From the NCBI RefSeq assembly GCF_030816855.1, contig NZ_JAUSYK010000001.1, forward strand, positions 992,001 through 1,056,000: a stretch of DNA of 64,000 bases, given 5' to 3'. A model generated the notes under the pieces. It made no database searches, was not told where the DNA came from, and worked only from the letters and a program-made list of their open reading frames with translations. Source of the stretch: Arthrobacter sp. B3I4. GTDB taxonomy: Bacteria; Actinomycetota; Actinomycetes; Actinomycetales; Micrococcaceae. Shown one piece after another: positions 54,520-63,464 of this stretch. The stretch's first letter is position 1. Each line of letters opens with the position of its first letter. The position numbers and the translations under genes were made by a program.

Positions 54520-57500
54520 CTAGTCGGTGAACAACCCGGCCAGGTCCTCCGCCGTCAGCGTCCCGCCGGAGAGGGCGTCGCCTTCCATCACGTCGGCGAA
54601 CAGCTGGGACTTCTTGGCCTTCAGCGCCATGACCTTTTCCTCGATCGTGTCCTTGGCGACGAGCCGGTACACCATCACGTTGCGGGCCTGGCCGATCCGG
54701 TGCGTCCGGTCCACCGCCTGGGCCTCCGAGGCCGGGTTCCACCACGGATCCAACAGGAACACGTAGTCCGCCTCGGTCAGGTTCAAGCCGAAGCCGCCGG
54801 CCTTGAGGCTGATCAGGAACACCGGCGCGGCGCCGTTCTTGAACTCGTTGACGACGTCGGAGCGGTTGCGGGTGCTGCCGTCGAGGTAGCAGAACTCGAT
54901 GTTTTCCTCGACGAGCCGCTCGCGGACCTTGCCCAGGAAGCCGGTGAACTGGCTGAAGATCAGCGCCCGGTGGCCCTCGGAAACCAGGTCCTCCAACTGC
55001 TCGAACAACACGTCAAGCTTGCTTGAGCGAACACCTGAGAGCGACGGGTCGATCAGGGACGGGTCGAGGCTGAGCTGGCGCAGCAGAGTCAGCGACTGGA
55101 AGATCGTGAACCGGTTCTTGTTGACGTCCTCAATCAGGCCCAGGATCTTCTGCCGCTCGCGCTGCAGGTGCGTCTGGTACACCTTCTGGTGCCGGGGGTT
55201 GAGCACCACTTCGAGGACCTGTTCCTGCTTGGGCGGCAGGTCGTGGATGACCTGCTCTTTGGTGCGGCGCATCATCAGCGGGCGGACACGGCGCCGGAGC
55301 TTGTCCAGCTGCGCCCGGTCGCCGTTCTTTTCCACCGGCTTCTGGTAGTACTCGGCGAAGCGCTTCGGACTGGAGAAGAGCCCGGGGGCGACGATTGAGG
55401 TCAACGCCCAGAACTCCATCAGGTTGTTCTCCAGCGGCGTGCCGGTGATCGCCAGCTTGAACGCCGCTGGCAGCTTCCGGGCGCACTGGTAGGCCTTGGA
55501 CTGGTGGTTCTTCACGAACTGCGCCTCATCCAGCACCAGCCCGGCCCACCGCTGCGACGCGTAGGCTTCATAGTCGATCCGGAACAGCGCGTAGGACGTG
55601 ATGACGACGTCGGCCCCCGCCATCGCCTCGGCCGGCACCGACCCGCTCTTGGCGAACGTCTCGCTGACCGCCCGGACCGTCAGCCCGGGGGCGAAGCGTG
55701 CGGTTTCGGCCTGCCAGTTGCCCACCACGCTGGTGGGCGCCACTACCAGGAACGGCGCCCGGCCGGCACCGGCCACGCCCGCCACGCCGTCGGCTGCCTC
55801 CGCCGCTACCTTGGCGGCGCAGATCAGCGCCAGAGCCTGCACGGTCTTGCCCAGACCCATGTCATCGGCCAGTACCCCGCCCAGCCCGTGGCGGTAGAGG
55901 AAGCTGAGCCAGTTGAAGCCCTCAAGCTGGTAGGGGCGCAGTTCGGCGTTCAGGGTGTCCGGCAGCGGAAGCCCCTTGACCCCGCCTTCCAGCAGGCCGC
56001 CGACGGCTTCACGCCAGGCTGCGGCCTGCTGATCGACGATTCCCAGCTGCGCCAGCTCGTCCCAGAGACCGGCCTGGAAGCGGCTGATCTGCAGCGGCGC
56101 GTCCTTGTTGTCCTGCAGCTCCCGGGCCTCTTCGATCAGGGCTCGCAGCTGATGCAGCTCGGGCAGGTCCAAAGAGAAATAGGCGCCGCTGGGGAGCAGC
56201 ATCTTGGTCTGGCCCGCGGCGAGGGCGGAGAACACAGCGGCGAAAGACACCGGCTGGCCCTCGAGGGAGATCTGGATGCCCAGGTCGAACCAGTCCCGCT
56301 GGTCCGTGGCCTTGGTGGAAATGGACACCACCGGGGCTTCCTCGGCCTCGCGGTAATCGGCGATCTCACCGGCCGTGTCAACGGAGACGTCCGGAAGGTC
56401 GCGGAGCCGGGGCAGGACTTCCTCGGTGAAGGCCAGTGTGTCCAGGCCGCTGAGCTCGGCGGACGCAGCCAGCCGCGGAGTGCCCCAGCCGCCGGTGGCG
56501 GATTCACCCAGCTTCGGCACCACATCCCAGGGCAGGCCGACCGTCTCCAGGATGCGGGCCTCAGCGGTATCGTCGCGGTAGCCGTGGTCGCCCGGGTGCC
56601 GCCAGAGCGGCTGCGCCGTGACCAGCGTGCCCGATTTGTAGTGCCATTCCCAGTGCAGCCGCACCCGGTGGTCCGCGCCGTAGTTGGCCAGCAGCGACAA
56701 GGTAGGCACGGCCAGGGTCGGCAGCTCGACGGATTCGTCGGAGGCCGTCACCCGGGCCGTCTGTTTCAGCTTGGGGTAGAACCCGGTCAGGAAGCGTCCC
56801 TCATCGCGGGCGGGGATGTGCAGCGTGGTGCCGGCGGTGACAAAGGTCAGCAGTTCCTCGCTGAGCCCGCTTTCCAGCGGGGCGAGGGTAATCGCGGAGT
56901 CACCCGGTGCCATCCCGGGCAGTGCACCGGCGTCGGAGGTCACGAAGATGCCGTGCGCGGGCCGGCCGATGGTGCCGACCGCTGACGGATCGACGACGGC
57001 GCCCTCCACGGTGATGGTCGGCGCAAGCGCCAGCCCGCCGTCGTCGGCCCCTTCTGCGCCAAACCGGGTGAGATTGAGTCCGACGGCGGCCGGTTCCTCG
57101 GCCAGCCGCACCGGTTCGTCACCGCGGCCGTGGAGCAGGGCCAGGCCGATCTTCCGGGCCCCGGCCAGCAGGCTCCACAGGTTTTTGCCGGCGTAGGTGT
57201 TCAGCCCGAGCCAGAGGCCGGTTCCGGCGTGCTGGCGGTTCGCCTGTGCCGTATGGGAGGCGAGGAATTCCTGCATCCACTCGACGTGGGCTTCATTGCA
57301 CTCGCGCCGGTAGTTCAGGTAGCTGAGGGTGTTCCAGGAGACGTCGCCGCGGATCCACTTGCCCTTGGCACCCATGATGACCGGCCGGGCCTTGAGTTGG
57401 CGGACGCTGCGCAGCGGGTCACGGCGTCCCGTGTAGGAAAAGTGCGGGGCCGGTTCCTCGATTTCAAACTGCAGGGCCAGCGGGATGCCGTTGGTGGACT

Positions 57501-57927
57501 GGGTGATTCCCGGGCGGGCGAGCAACGGGCTGAGGGCCTGTTCCCAGTCCGGGAGGTCCAGCGCCTGGGACTGCCGCGCAAGCCGGGAGGATTCCGCAGG
57601 GGCGAGCAGCTGGACACGCGTGGCCGGGTTGTCCTCCGCGGCGAAGAGCAGGGCGGCCACGTGCTTGCAGTCCTTGCGCATCGGGCAGCTGCAGACGCCG
57701 ACGCTGCAGCTCCAGCCACCCGCCTTCCGGACCAGCTTCGCGGTGGTCGAATACGGCACATCGGCGCCGCCGCGGACCTTTCCAAGCATCAGCCCGGTCC
57801 CGGCGTCGAAGGAAATCCCGGACACCCGGCTTCCCATGGCGTAGGCGAGCCCGGCCGCGAGCGAGCGGTCGTTGATAGCGGGGGTTTGTATCGCCAGTGC
57901 CGCACTCTCGTCCGGATGGGAAGGCAT
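54520..57927 (-). CDS. SNF2-family helicase with SWIM zinc finger
   Basis: An 1135-residue ATPase. The SWIM zinc finger near 79-89 (CSCPMRKDCKH) is followed by a long, weakly conserved middle region and the SNF2 motor: Walker A ADDMGLGKTVQALALI, motif II DEAQ, GTPLENNLMEFWALTS, then helicase C with LIFSQFTGFLGKVRERL and DRTHRIGQARNVMVYRLVA. Actinobacterial proteins of this type translocate on DNA or remodel protein-DNA complexes; a role in repair or transcription recycling (RapA-like) is plausible but unproven. ATG at 57927; it has a 130-bp gap upstream. Confidence 0.9.
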   Translation of the reverse strand: MPSHPDESAALAIQTPAINDRSLAAGLAYAMGSRVSGISFDAGTGLMLGKVRGGADVPYSTTAKLVRKAGGWSCSVGVCSCPMRKDCKHVAALLFAAEDNPATRVQLLAPAESSRLARQSQALDLPDWEQALSPLLARPGITQSTNGIPLALQFEIEEPAPHFSYTGRRDPLRSVRQLKARPVIMGAKGKWIRGDVSWNTLSYLNYRRECNEAHVEWMQEFLASHTAQANRQHAGTGLWLGLNTYAGKNLWSLLAGARKIGLALLHGRGDEPVRLAEEPAAVGLNLTRFGAEGADDGGLALAPTITVEGAVVDPSAVGTIGRPAHGIFVTSDAGALPGMAPGDSAITLAPLESGLSEELLTFVTAGTTLHIPARDEGRFLTGFYPKLKQTARVTASDESVELPTLAVPTLSLLANYGADHRVRLHWEWHYKSGTLVTAQPLWRHPGDHGYRDDTAEARILETVGLPWDVVPKLGESATGGWGTPRLAASAELSGLDTLAFTEEVLPRLRDLPDVSVDTAGEIADYREAEEAPVVSISTKATDQRDWFDLGIQISLEGQPVSFAAVFSALAAGQTKMLLPSGAYFSLDLPELHQLRALIEEARELQDNKDAPLQISRFQAGLWDELAQLGIVDQQAAAWREAVGGLLEGGVKGLPLPDTLNAELRPYQLEGFNWLSFLYRHGLGGVLADDMGLGKTVQALALICAAKVAAEAADGVAGVAGAGRAPFLVVAPTSVVGNWQAETARFAPGLTVRAVSETFAKSGSVPAEAMAGADVVITSYALFRIDYEAYASQRWAGLVLDEAQFVKNHQSKAYQCARKLPAAFKLAITGTPLENNLMEFWALTSIVAPGLFSSPKRFAEYYQKPVEKNGDRAQLDKLRRRVRPLMMRRTKEQVIHDLPPKQEQVLEVVLNPRHQKVYQTHLQRERQKILGLIEDVNKNRFTIFQSLTLLRQLSLDPSLIDPSLSGVRSSKLDVLFEQLEDLVSEGHRALIFSQFTGFLGKVRERLVEENIEFCYLDGSTRNRSDVVNEFKNGAAPVFLISLKAGGFGLNLTEADYVFLLDPWWNPASEAQAVDRTHRIGQARNVMVYRLVAKDTIEEKVMALKAKKSQLFADVMEGDALSGGTLTAEDLAGLFTD

Positions 57928-58058
57928 GTGCGCACTACTTTCAGCAGTTGGTCATCTGATCTATCTTAACCAGCCCGGACTGCCTTCACTTCCCTCGGTA
58001 CTTCCTCCCTCCTTCAGCCCCTCGTGCGGCCAGCTCGGCAGGAACGGGCTGCACGTTC

Positions 58059-58634
58059 TCAGTAGCCGCCCCCGGCTGCGGACGTAATCATGTCGCCGGC
58101 GGGGTTGACCAGGTACCAGACGCTGCCGACTCCCTGGCCGGTGATGTCGCCCGGGGCCTTGTCCTTGAAGTAGTAGTAAACCGGCATCCCGTTGACGGTG
58201 AGCTGCTTCTTGCCGTCGGGTGTGTTGATAGTCCCCAGTTTCCCGGTCACCCCGTCCGCTGAAGGCGTGCCCGAGCCACTGAGTACCGGTGGCCATGCCG
58301 CGATGCAGGAGCCCGTGCAGGCGCTCGTGCCGGAGTCCTTCGTGTCCTTGGTATAGAAGTAAACGCTCATGCCCTTGGCGTCCACGACTGCCGGGCCGGC
58401 CTTGGTAGCGGCCGTTTTAAGGTCGACGGCGGCGGCCGGGGTGCCGGACTCACTGCCGCCTGCGGCAGCTGAGGTGGCCGGGGCAGAGCCACTCGAAGCG
58501 GATGCGGCGGCGGAGCCCGCCGTCGTGCCGGCCGTGGAAGCCGGCGGCGTTGTGCTGCCGCTGCCGCCCGCGCACCCGGACAGAACGCCGGCGAGGGCCA
58601 GGGCGGACAGGGTGATGCCGAAGTGCTTGTTCAT
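58059..58634 (-). CDS. Secreted lipoprotein with COG4315-type repeats
   Basis: A 191-residue lipoprotein: signal peptide with lipobox LSGC (Cys21), a Ser/Ala/Thr-rich disordered stretch (~22-75), then two repeats of the secreted-repeat type: GMSVYFYTKDTKDSGTSACTGSC ... WPPVL and GMPVYYYFKDKAPGDITGQG ... WYLVNPAG. Found on surfaces of actinobacteria; function unknown, sometimes under ECF control. Its start is preceded by GGAG and by a GAAC-N17-CGTC promoter shared in layout with the divergent sigma gene. Confidence 0.88.
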   Translation of the reverse strand: MNKHFGITLSALALAGVLSGCAGGSGSTTPPASTAGTTAGSAAASASSGSAPATSAAAGGSESGTPAAAVDLKTAATKAGPAVVDAKGMSVYFYTKDTKDSGTSACTGSCIAAWPPVLSGSGTPSADGVTGKLGTINTPDGKKQLTVNGMPVYYYFKDKAPGDITGQGVGSVWYLVNPAGDMITSAAGGGY

Positions 58635-58686
58635 TTTTCGCTCCTTGGCTGGGTGCCGGGCACCTCGCGGTCCGGCTAGCTGTTAC

Positions 58687-58711
58687 GACGGCGGCAGGGG
58701 AAGAATGGTTC
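58687..58711 (-). promoter_or_regulatory. ECF-type promoter of the lipoprotein gene
   Basis: On the minus strand GAAC (complement of 58708-58711) and CGTC (complement of 58687-58690) are separated by exactly 17 bases, the ECF -35/-10 pattern. The predicted start is about 45 bases before the lipoprotein ATG. Confidence 0.7.
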
Positions 58712-58725
58712 AAGGACGGCCCGTT

Positions 58726-58750
58726 GAACTTTTGCGCCGGTATGGACGTC
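58726..58750 (+). promoter_or_regulatory. ECF-type promoter of the sigma/anti-sigma genes
   Basis: GAAC (58726-58729) and CGTC (58747-58750) with a 17-base spacer, matching the divergent promoter in sequence and spacing. Predicted start about 30 bases before the sigma ATG, suggesting autoregulation. Confidence 0.7.
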
Positions 58751-58787
58751 CTAATGGGCAGCAGGACCAAGCCCGGGGAGGTGCCGC

Positions 58788-59288
58788 ATGCCGCTGGACG
58801 AAGACGTGGTGGCCGTGATTTACCGCGACCACGGAACGGCCCTGCGTCGGTTCGTCCTGGGCGTCTGCCACGACCCGCAACTTACGGACGACGTCGTCCA
58901 GGAGACGGTGCTGCGCGTGTGGCAGCAGGCGCCCCAGATCACCGGCAGCCTGCGCAGCTACCTCTTCCGGACAGCGCGGAACGTTCTGATCGACAACTAC
59001 CGCAAGGCCCAGCGCCGGCCCCGTGAAGCTACCGAGCGGGATATTGCAGACCCTGTTGGCGCCGCCGAACGCGTTGATGAACTGCTCAACCGGGTCCTGA
59101 TGGAGGAGGCGCTGCTTCGCCTCAGCGCCGAGCACCGGGACGTGCTGGTGGCGCTCCACTACCGCCGCTTCACCGTCCAGGAGGCATCCGATCATCTGCA
59201 TATCCCAACCGGAACGGTGAAGTCCCGGGCCCACTACGCGATCCGGGCCCTGCGGACAGTGCTCGACGAAATGGGGGTGGAACAGTGA
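58788..59288 (+). CDS. RNA polymerase ECF sigma factor
   Basis: A 166-residue ECF sigma-70: region 2 (VIYRDHGTALRRFVLGVC, DDVVQETVLRVWQ) and region 4 (TVQEASDHLHIPTGTVKSRAHYAIRALR), with no region 1 or 3. ATG follows GGGGAGG. It resembles the SigL-type group, with the cognate zinc anti-sigma gene overlapping downstream (GTGA). Predicted to drive its own promoter and that of the divergent lipoprotein. Confidence 0.93.
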   Translation: MPLDEDVVAVIYRDHGTALRRFVLGVCHDPQLTDDVVQETVLRVWQQAPQITGSLRSYLFRTARNVLIDNYRKAQRRPREATERDIADPVGAAERVDELLNRVLMEEALLRLSAEHRDVLVALHYRRFTVQEASDHLHIPTGTVKSRAHYAIRALRTVLDEMGVEQ

Positions 59289-59953
59289 ACAGCCCGGACC
59301 TCCACCAGTTGCTGGGCGCCTACCTGCTCGGCGGCCTGCCGCTGGAAGAGGCCGCGGAATTCGAACGCCACCTGGCCGGATGCTCCGACTGCAGGACCGA
59401 ACTGGACCGGCTTGCCAGTCTGCCGGCCCTGCTGGACGCGGTCCCGGTGGCGGACGCCCTTGCGCTCACCGCCGCGGCGCCGGGGCCCGCTGCCGCGCTG
59501 CCGGATCCGCTGCCGGGACGGATGCTGGACCGGGTCGCGGCGCGGCGCCGGAGCGTCCGACGGCGCTGGACGGCGGCGCTGGCCGCGGTCGCCGCGGTGT
59601 GCCTCGGACTCGGCATCCAGGCCGCGCCGCTGCTCAACCAGCCCCCCAAAGCGGACGCCAGCTACTCCGTCCAAGTCAACGACGGCCTGCAGATCACTGT
59701 TGACATGGTTAAGAAAACCTGGGGGACCGAGCTGTCGGTGGAGGGCCGCAGCCTTCCGGTGGACGGCACCTTCTCCTTGTGGGTTCGGGACCACGACGGC
59801 GGCGAAGACCGGGCCTGCGCCTGGACGGCAACGCCCAGCGGCAAGGTCAAGATCACCGGAGCCACACCACTGCAGCTCGCCCGGATCTCCAGCGTCGAGA
59901 TGCGGAACGGGCAACAGCAGACCCTGGCCGTCATCGGTGTGCCCCACGGATGA
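59285..59953 (+). CDS. Zinc-binding membrane anti-sigma factor
   Basis: A 222-residue protein with an N-terminal anti-sigma domain carrying His29-x3-Cys33-x2-Cys36 (HLAGCSDC), a single membrane helix at ~95-115 after RRRSVRRRW, and an extracytoplasmic C-terminal domain (~116-222) of the RskA/anti-sigma-K type. GTG overlaps the sigma stop by 4 bases. It would hold the sigma factor at the membrane until an outside or redox signal releases it. Confidence 0.9.
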   Translation: MNSPDLHQLLGAYLLGGLPLEEAAEFERHLAGCSDCRTELDRLASLPALLDAVPVADALALTAAAPGPAAALPDPLPGRMLDRVAARRRSVRRRWTAALAAVAAVCLGLGIQAAPLLNQPPKADASYSVQVNDGLQITVDMVKKTWGTELSVEGRSLPVDGTFSLWVRDHDGGEDRACAWTATPSGKVKITGATPLQLARISSVEMRNGQQQTLAVIGVPHG

Positions 59954-60025
59954 ACCCGCGGCGTCAAAACGCTGTGGCACTCACCCGTGTGAGTGCCTGC
60001 AGCCTCCAAGCAGAGGCGACAGTCG

Positions 60026-60754
60026 TTACATCCGGGCGAGCCGGGCCCGCACGGCCAAAAAGATGCCGTAACAGATCAGGCCGGCGCCGACGGCTGCCAG
60101 CAGATACATGCCGAGCGGCTGGTCACGCAGGGCCTTCAGGCCGCCGTCGAGCCCCGTGGACTCGGCCGGGTTCGCTTTGATGGTGGCAATCACAATCAGC
60201 AGTCCGGTCAGCAGCAGTGCCACGCCTTTGGCGGCGTAGCCTGCGATTCCGGCGACGGTCACCGCGGTGTGGGCGGTCGGGTTGGAGGGCAGACGCAGGT
60301 ACTTGAGGAAGGACTTCCGAAAGCCCCGGACGGCGTAGACGACCCCGGTCACGGCGATCGCTGCCCCGACAAGGATCAGCAGGAGAATCCCGCCGGGGGC
60401 CTCCAGCAGTTGCAGGGTGAGGTCGCTGGTGGAGCGGCGGTGGTCTGCATGGGCGCCGATCGCGACGGAGGCCAGGGTGAGCGCAAATCCGGCGTAGACG
60501 ACGGCCTGCAGGGTTGCTTTGAGTTTCCTGCCGACCTTACGTTTGGTGGGCAGGTGCTCGAAGTCGAAGACCGCGTCGCTGGTCTGCCAGATGGCCAGGG
60601 CGAGGCAGGCGCCGAAGGCGCTCCACAACAGGATCGGGCCAGCCGGCTGCTTGGCCAGTTCCTCGACGGCGCCGCTGACATCGGCCCGCCCCTCGCCGCC
60701 CATCGCGATCCGGATCGCGACCAGACCGATGAGGAAATGGAGCACGCCTGACAC
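60026..60754 (-). CDS. DUF1206 domain-containing membrane protein
   Basis: A polytopic protein with six or so helices arranged as three DUF1206 units (GVLHFLIGLVAIRIAMG, VYAGFALTLASVAIG, GYAAKGVALLLTGLLIV). The intact frame from GTG 60754 gives 242 residues but starts inside the first unit. Upstream codons continue the family's N-terminal helix (KDAAEVAEDVTNSKPLEIAARAGFA) to about 60884 without a usual start codon, so the true N-terminus probably lies at ATG 60905 and a one-base shift separates them. Function unknown. Confidence 0.8.
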   Translation of the reverse strand: MSGVLHFLIGLVAIRIAMGGEGRADVSGAVEELAKQPAGPILLWSAFGACLALAIWQTSDAVFDFEHLPTKRKVGRKLKATLQAVVYAGFALTLASVAIGAHADHRRSTSDLTLQLLEAPGGILLLILVGAAIAVTGVVYAVRGFRKSFLKYLRLPSNPTAHTAVTVAGIAGYAAKGVALLLTGLLIVIATIKANPAESTGLDGGLKALRDQPLGMYLLAAVGAGLICYGIFLAVRARLARM

Positions 60755-61043
60755 CGCGAAGCCGGCGCGGGCCGCAATTTCGAGGGGCTTCGAGTTAGTG
60801 ACGTCCTCGGCGACCTCCGCGGCGTCCTTGAGTTCTTTCTTGATGGCCCGTCCCTCGCGCTGTTGAGCTGTTGCGCTGGCGTTACTGCTTCTGCCAGTCG
60901 TGCATGGTTTCGTTATCCTGCCACGCGAATCCTCCGGCCGTCAGCAACCCGGCGCATCGGCCCCGACAAGCCCACGGGACCTCCGGGCCCGGGGGCGGAG
61001 GGCCAGCCGGGCCCGCGGGGCCGGCGCTGCCGGGATCCCGGCG

Positions 61044-61967
61044 TCAGCGGCGGCGGTAGCAGAGGTCGAAAATGAGCCGGCCAGCCTCGTGGGCCTTGTT
61101 TTCGAAGCTGGTCAGGATCCGGCCTTCAAATCTCGGAGCCCAGCCGCCGACGTCGTCCACCCCTTCATTGGGACCGGTGTGCTCGGTGCTGACCGGCGCC
61201 CGGCCCTCCTTGACCTGCGCTCCGCCGACCAGGGACTCCACACCGGATTCCCAGACCTGGGTGAGCGGGCTGTCGTCGCCATTGTGCTCACCCTCATGAA
61301 GATTCTCGAAGGCCTCCGAACCGGCCAGGACGTCGCGGACGTGGACGGCGTAGTTGGACCAGTCGGTCGCGATCCGCCAGATGCCGCCGGGCTTGAGTGC
61401 CCGGGCGGCGAGCTCGGCGAAGGCAGGCTGGATCAGGCGCCGCTTGTGGTGCCGCGACTTGTGCCACGGGTCCGGGAAGAAGACCCACAGCTCGGTTACC
61501 GAACCTTCCGGAAGCATGGTGGCCAGCACCTCGGGGGCATTGGCCTCCACCACCCGGACGTTCGTCAGTCCCCGGCTGTTGATCTTGATCAGCGTGTTCG
61601 CCAGGCCGGGGGTGTAGACCTCGACGGCCAGGAAGTCCCGGTCCGGGTTCTGTTCGGCAGCATGGCAGACGGCATCACCCAGCCCCGAGCCAATCTCCAC
61701 CACGAGCGGTGCCTTACGGCCAAACTCGGCCTCGGCGTCGAACACGTAATCGGGGTGCACGGAAGTGTTGGCGATGTGCCGCGGAACCTCGACGGCCCAC
61801 CGGTCCGAATGCTCCTCCCACGCGGCCTGGCGGCGGCCTTGCAACCGGGTGCCGCGGCGTACGAAACTGACCGGCCTGCCGCCGTAGGTGCCGAACGAGG
61901 CCTGGCTGCCCGGCGTGACCGGGCGAGGTTCCTGTGCAGGCTGGGGGGATTCTGGGGATTCACTCAT
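61044..61967 (-). CDS. trmB: tRNA (guanine-N7-)-methyltransferase
   Basis: A 307-residue TrmB. SAM motif I VVEIGSGLGDAV, LAVEVYTPGLANTLIK, then LWVFFPDPWHKSRHHKRRLI, the highly specific TrmB signature, and GIWRIATDWSNYA. It methylates G46 in the variable loop of tRNAs. A Pro/Gln-rich N-terminus (~1-35) precedes the core. ATG 61967 lies right behind GGAGGTG, an unusually short spacing; GTG 61970 overlaps that site. Confidence 0.95.
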   Translation of the reverse strand: MSESPESPQPAQEPRPVTPGSQASFGTYGGRPVSFVRRGTRLQGRRQAAWEEHSDRWAVEVPRHIANTSVHPDYVFDAEAEFGRKAPLVVEIGSGLGDAVCHAAEQNPDRDFLAVEVYTPGLANTLIKINSRGLTNVRVVEANAPEVLATMLPEGSVTELWVFFPDPWHKSRHHKRRLIQPAFAELAARALKPGGIWRIATDWSNYAVHVRDVLAGSEAFENLHEGEHNGDDSPLTQVWESGVESLVGGAQVKEGRAPVSTEHTGPNEGVDDVGGWAPRFEGRILTSFENKAHEAGRLIFDLCYRRR

Positions 61968-62039
61968 CACCTCCAGAATAGTGGAGCGCAGCTTCGTCTC
62001 CCTTTCGGAACGGCGCCGTTCGCCTGCCAGAATGGGTCG

Positions 62040-63353
62040 GTGACAACACCAAAGAACGCGACCGGACCCGCCCGCAACGTGCCCGGGAGCGCCCCGGAGA
62101 GCCGGCGCGAACCATGGGCGGATTCACTGGTGGACGCTGAGATCGATGATGTCCCCGCCGTGGGACCCACCGTGCTCGGCAGCCGCCGCGCCCTCGCTTA
62201 CCTGGGTGTCTGCCTGGTGCTGATCGGGCTGAACCTTCGCAGCGTCTTCTCCAGTTTCGCCGCGGTGCTCCCCGAGGTGACAGCTGATGCGGGCCTGCCA
62301 GGCTGGGCCGTCGTTGTGCTGACCACCGCGCCGGTCACGCTGCTGGGAGTGTTCGCCCCGCTGGCGCCGGTGCTCGCCCGGCGGTTCGGCGCCGAACGGG
62401 TGCTGCTGGGCGCCATGGCCGTCCTGACCGGGGGCCTGCTGCTCCGGCCGCTGGAGGCCCCCGGCGTGGGCCACTTGCCGGCTCTGCTGGCCGGGACCGC
62501 CGCCTGCGGCGCCGCGATCTCCCTTTGTAACGTCCTGCTCCCGGGCCTGGTGAAACGCGATTTCCCGCACCGCCTTGGTCTGATGGGCGGGTTGTATACG
62601 ACGGCGATCTGCGCCTCCGCGGCCCTCGGCGCCGGCTTCACCTATCCGCTGTTCAAGGCGACCGGGCAATGGACCGCGGCCCTGTGGTTCTGGGCCCTGC
62701 CCGCCGCCGTCGTCGCCCTGCTGTTCCTCCCGGTGGCGCTGCGGCAGCGGCACGGACGGCAGCATGCAGCAGCCGGCGGAGTCAACGTGTGGCGCTCTGC
62801 CATCGCCTGGCAGGTGACGATCTTCATGGTGCTCCAGGCGATGATGTCCTTCAGCGTCTTCGCCTGGCTGGCACCGATCCTGCGCGAACGCGGCGTCGAC
62901 GGCAACACGGCGGGCCTGATTGTGTCCGCATCGATCCTGTTGCAGATGCTCGGCTCCCTGTTCGCGCCGGCCCTGGCCGCCCGGCTTCGGGACCAGCGCG
63001 CCATCAACGTGGTCGTGGCGCTGATGACCGGCGGCGGGTTCGCCCTGAGCATCTTCGGCCCGCTGGACCTGGTCTGGCTGTGGACCGGGCTGCTGGGCCT
63101 GGGCCAGGGCAGCCTGACCGCGGTGGCGCTCACCATGATCATGCTGCGGACCCGCGACGGGCACACCGCTGCCCACCTCTCCGGCATGATGCAGGGGGTG
63201 GGCTACGGCGTCGGCTCAGTGGGAACCCTGCTGGTCGGCCAGCTGCACCAGTCCACGGGCACCTTCGCCGCCGCCGGCGTGCTCTTCCTCGGCGTCGGAA
63301 CCCTGGCCGCCGTGTTCGGCTACCGGGCCGGCAAGGACCGTTTCATCGGCTAA
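62040..63353 (+). CDS. MFS transporter, CynX/NimT-like family
   Basis: A 437-residue, 12-helix transporter. AYLGVCLVLIGLNLRSVFSSFAAVLPEV and LEAPGVGHLPALLAGTAACGAAISLCNVLLPGLVKRDFP match the CynX/NimT (cyanate, 2-nitroimidazole) branch. A 60-residue hydrophilic N-terminus precedes helix 1. GTG 62040 is the likely start; the frame is open for 1.1 kb upstream but there it is antisense to trmB. It diverges from trmB. Substrate unknown. Confidence 0.82.
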   Translation: MTTPKNATGPARNVPGSAPESRREPWADSLVDAEIDDVPAVGPTVLGSRRALAYLGVCLVLIGLNLRSVFSSFAAVLPEVTADAGLPGWAVVVLTTAPVTLLGVFAPLAPVLARRFGAERVLLGAMAVLTGGLLLRPLEAPGVGHLPALLAGTAACGAAISLCNVLLPGLVKRDFPHRLGLMGGLYTTAICASAALGAGFTYPLFKATGQWTAALWFWALPAAVVALLFLPVALRQRHGRQHAAAGGVNVWRSAIAWQVTIFMVLQAMMSFSVFAWLAPILRERGVDGNTAGLIVSASILLQMLGSLFAPALAARLRDQRAINVVVALMTGGGFALSIFGPLDLVWLWTGLLGLGQGSLTAVALTMIMLRTRDGHTAAHLSGMMQGVGYGVGSVGTLLVGQLHQSTGTFAAAGVLFLGVGTLAAVFGYRAGKDRFIG

Positions 63354-63372
63354 CCCTGCCCAAAATAGAGAT

Positions 63373-63457
63373 GCGCTATCAGTTGTGGCTGTTCTGAGCC
63401 TCCAGAACAGCCACAACTGATAGCGCAACCGGGCAGGCCGGTGATAGCGCAACCGGG
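63373..63457. repeat. Long perfect inverted repeat with extra arm copy
   Basis: Perfect 23-bp arms at 63373-63395 and 63404-63426 (opening GCGCTATCAGTTGTGGC) with an 8-base loop. TGATAGCGCAACCGGG overlaps the right arm at 63418-63433 and recurs at 63442-63457. It lies between convergent MFS genes and could terminate both. Confidence 0.85.
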
Positions 63458-63464
63458 AGTCGGC

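Noticed and set aside
55504..56985. A 493-codon frame antisense to the SNF2 helicase
   Set aside because: Translation lacks motifs; the helicase motifs on the other strand are complete.
60900..62039. N-terminal extension of the CynX-like transporter by ~380 residues
   Set aside because: That stretch is antisense to trmB; the transporter family starts shortly before the first helix.
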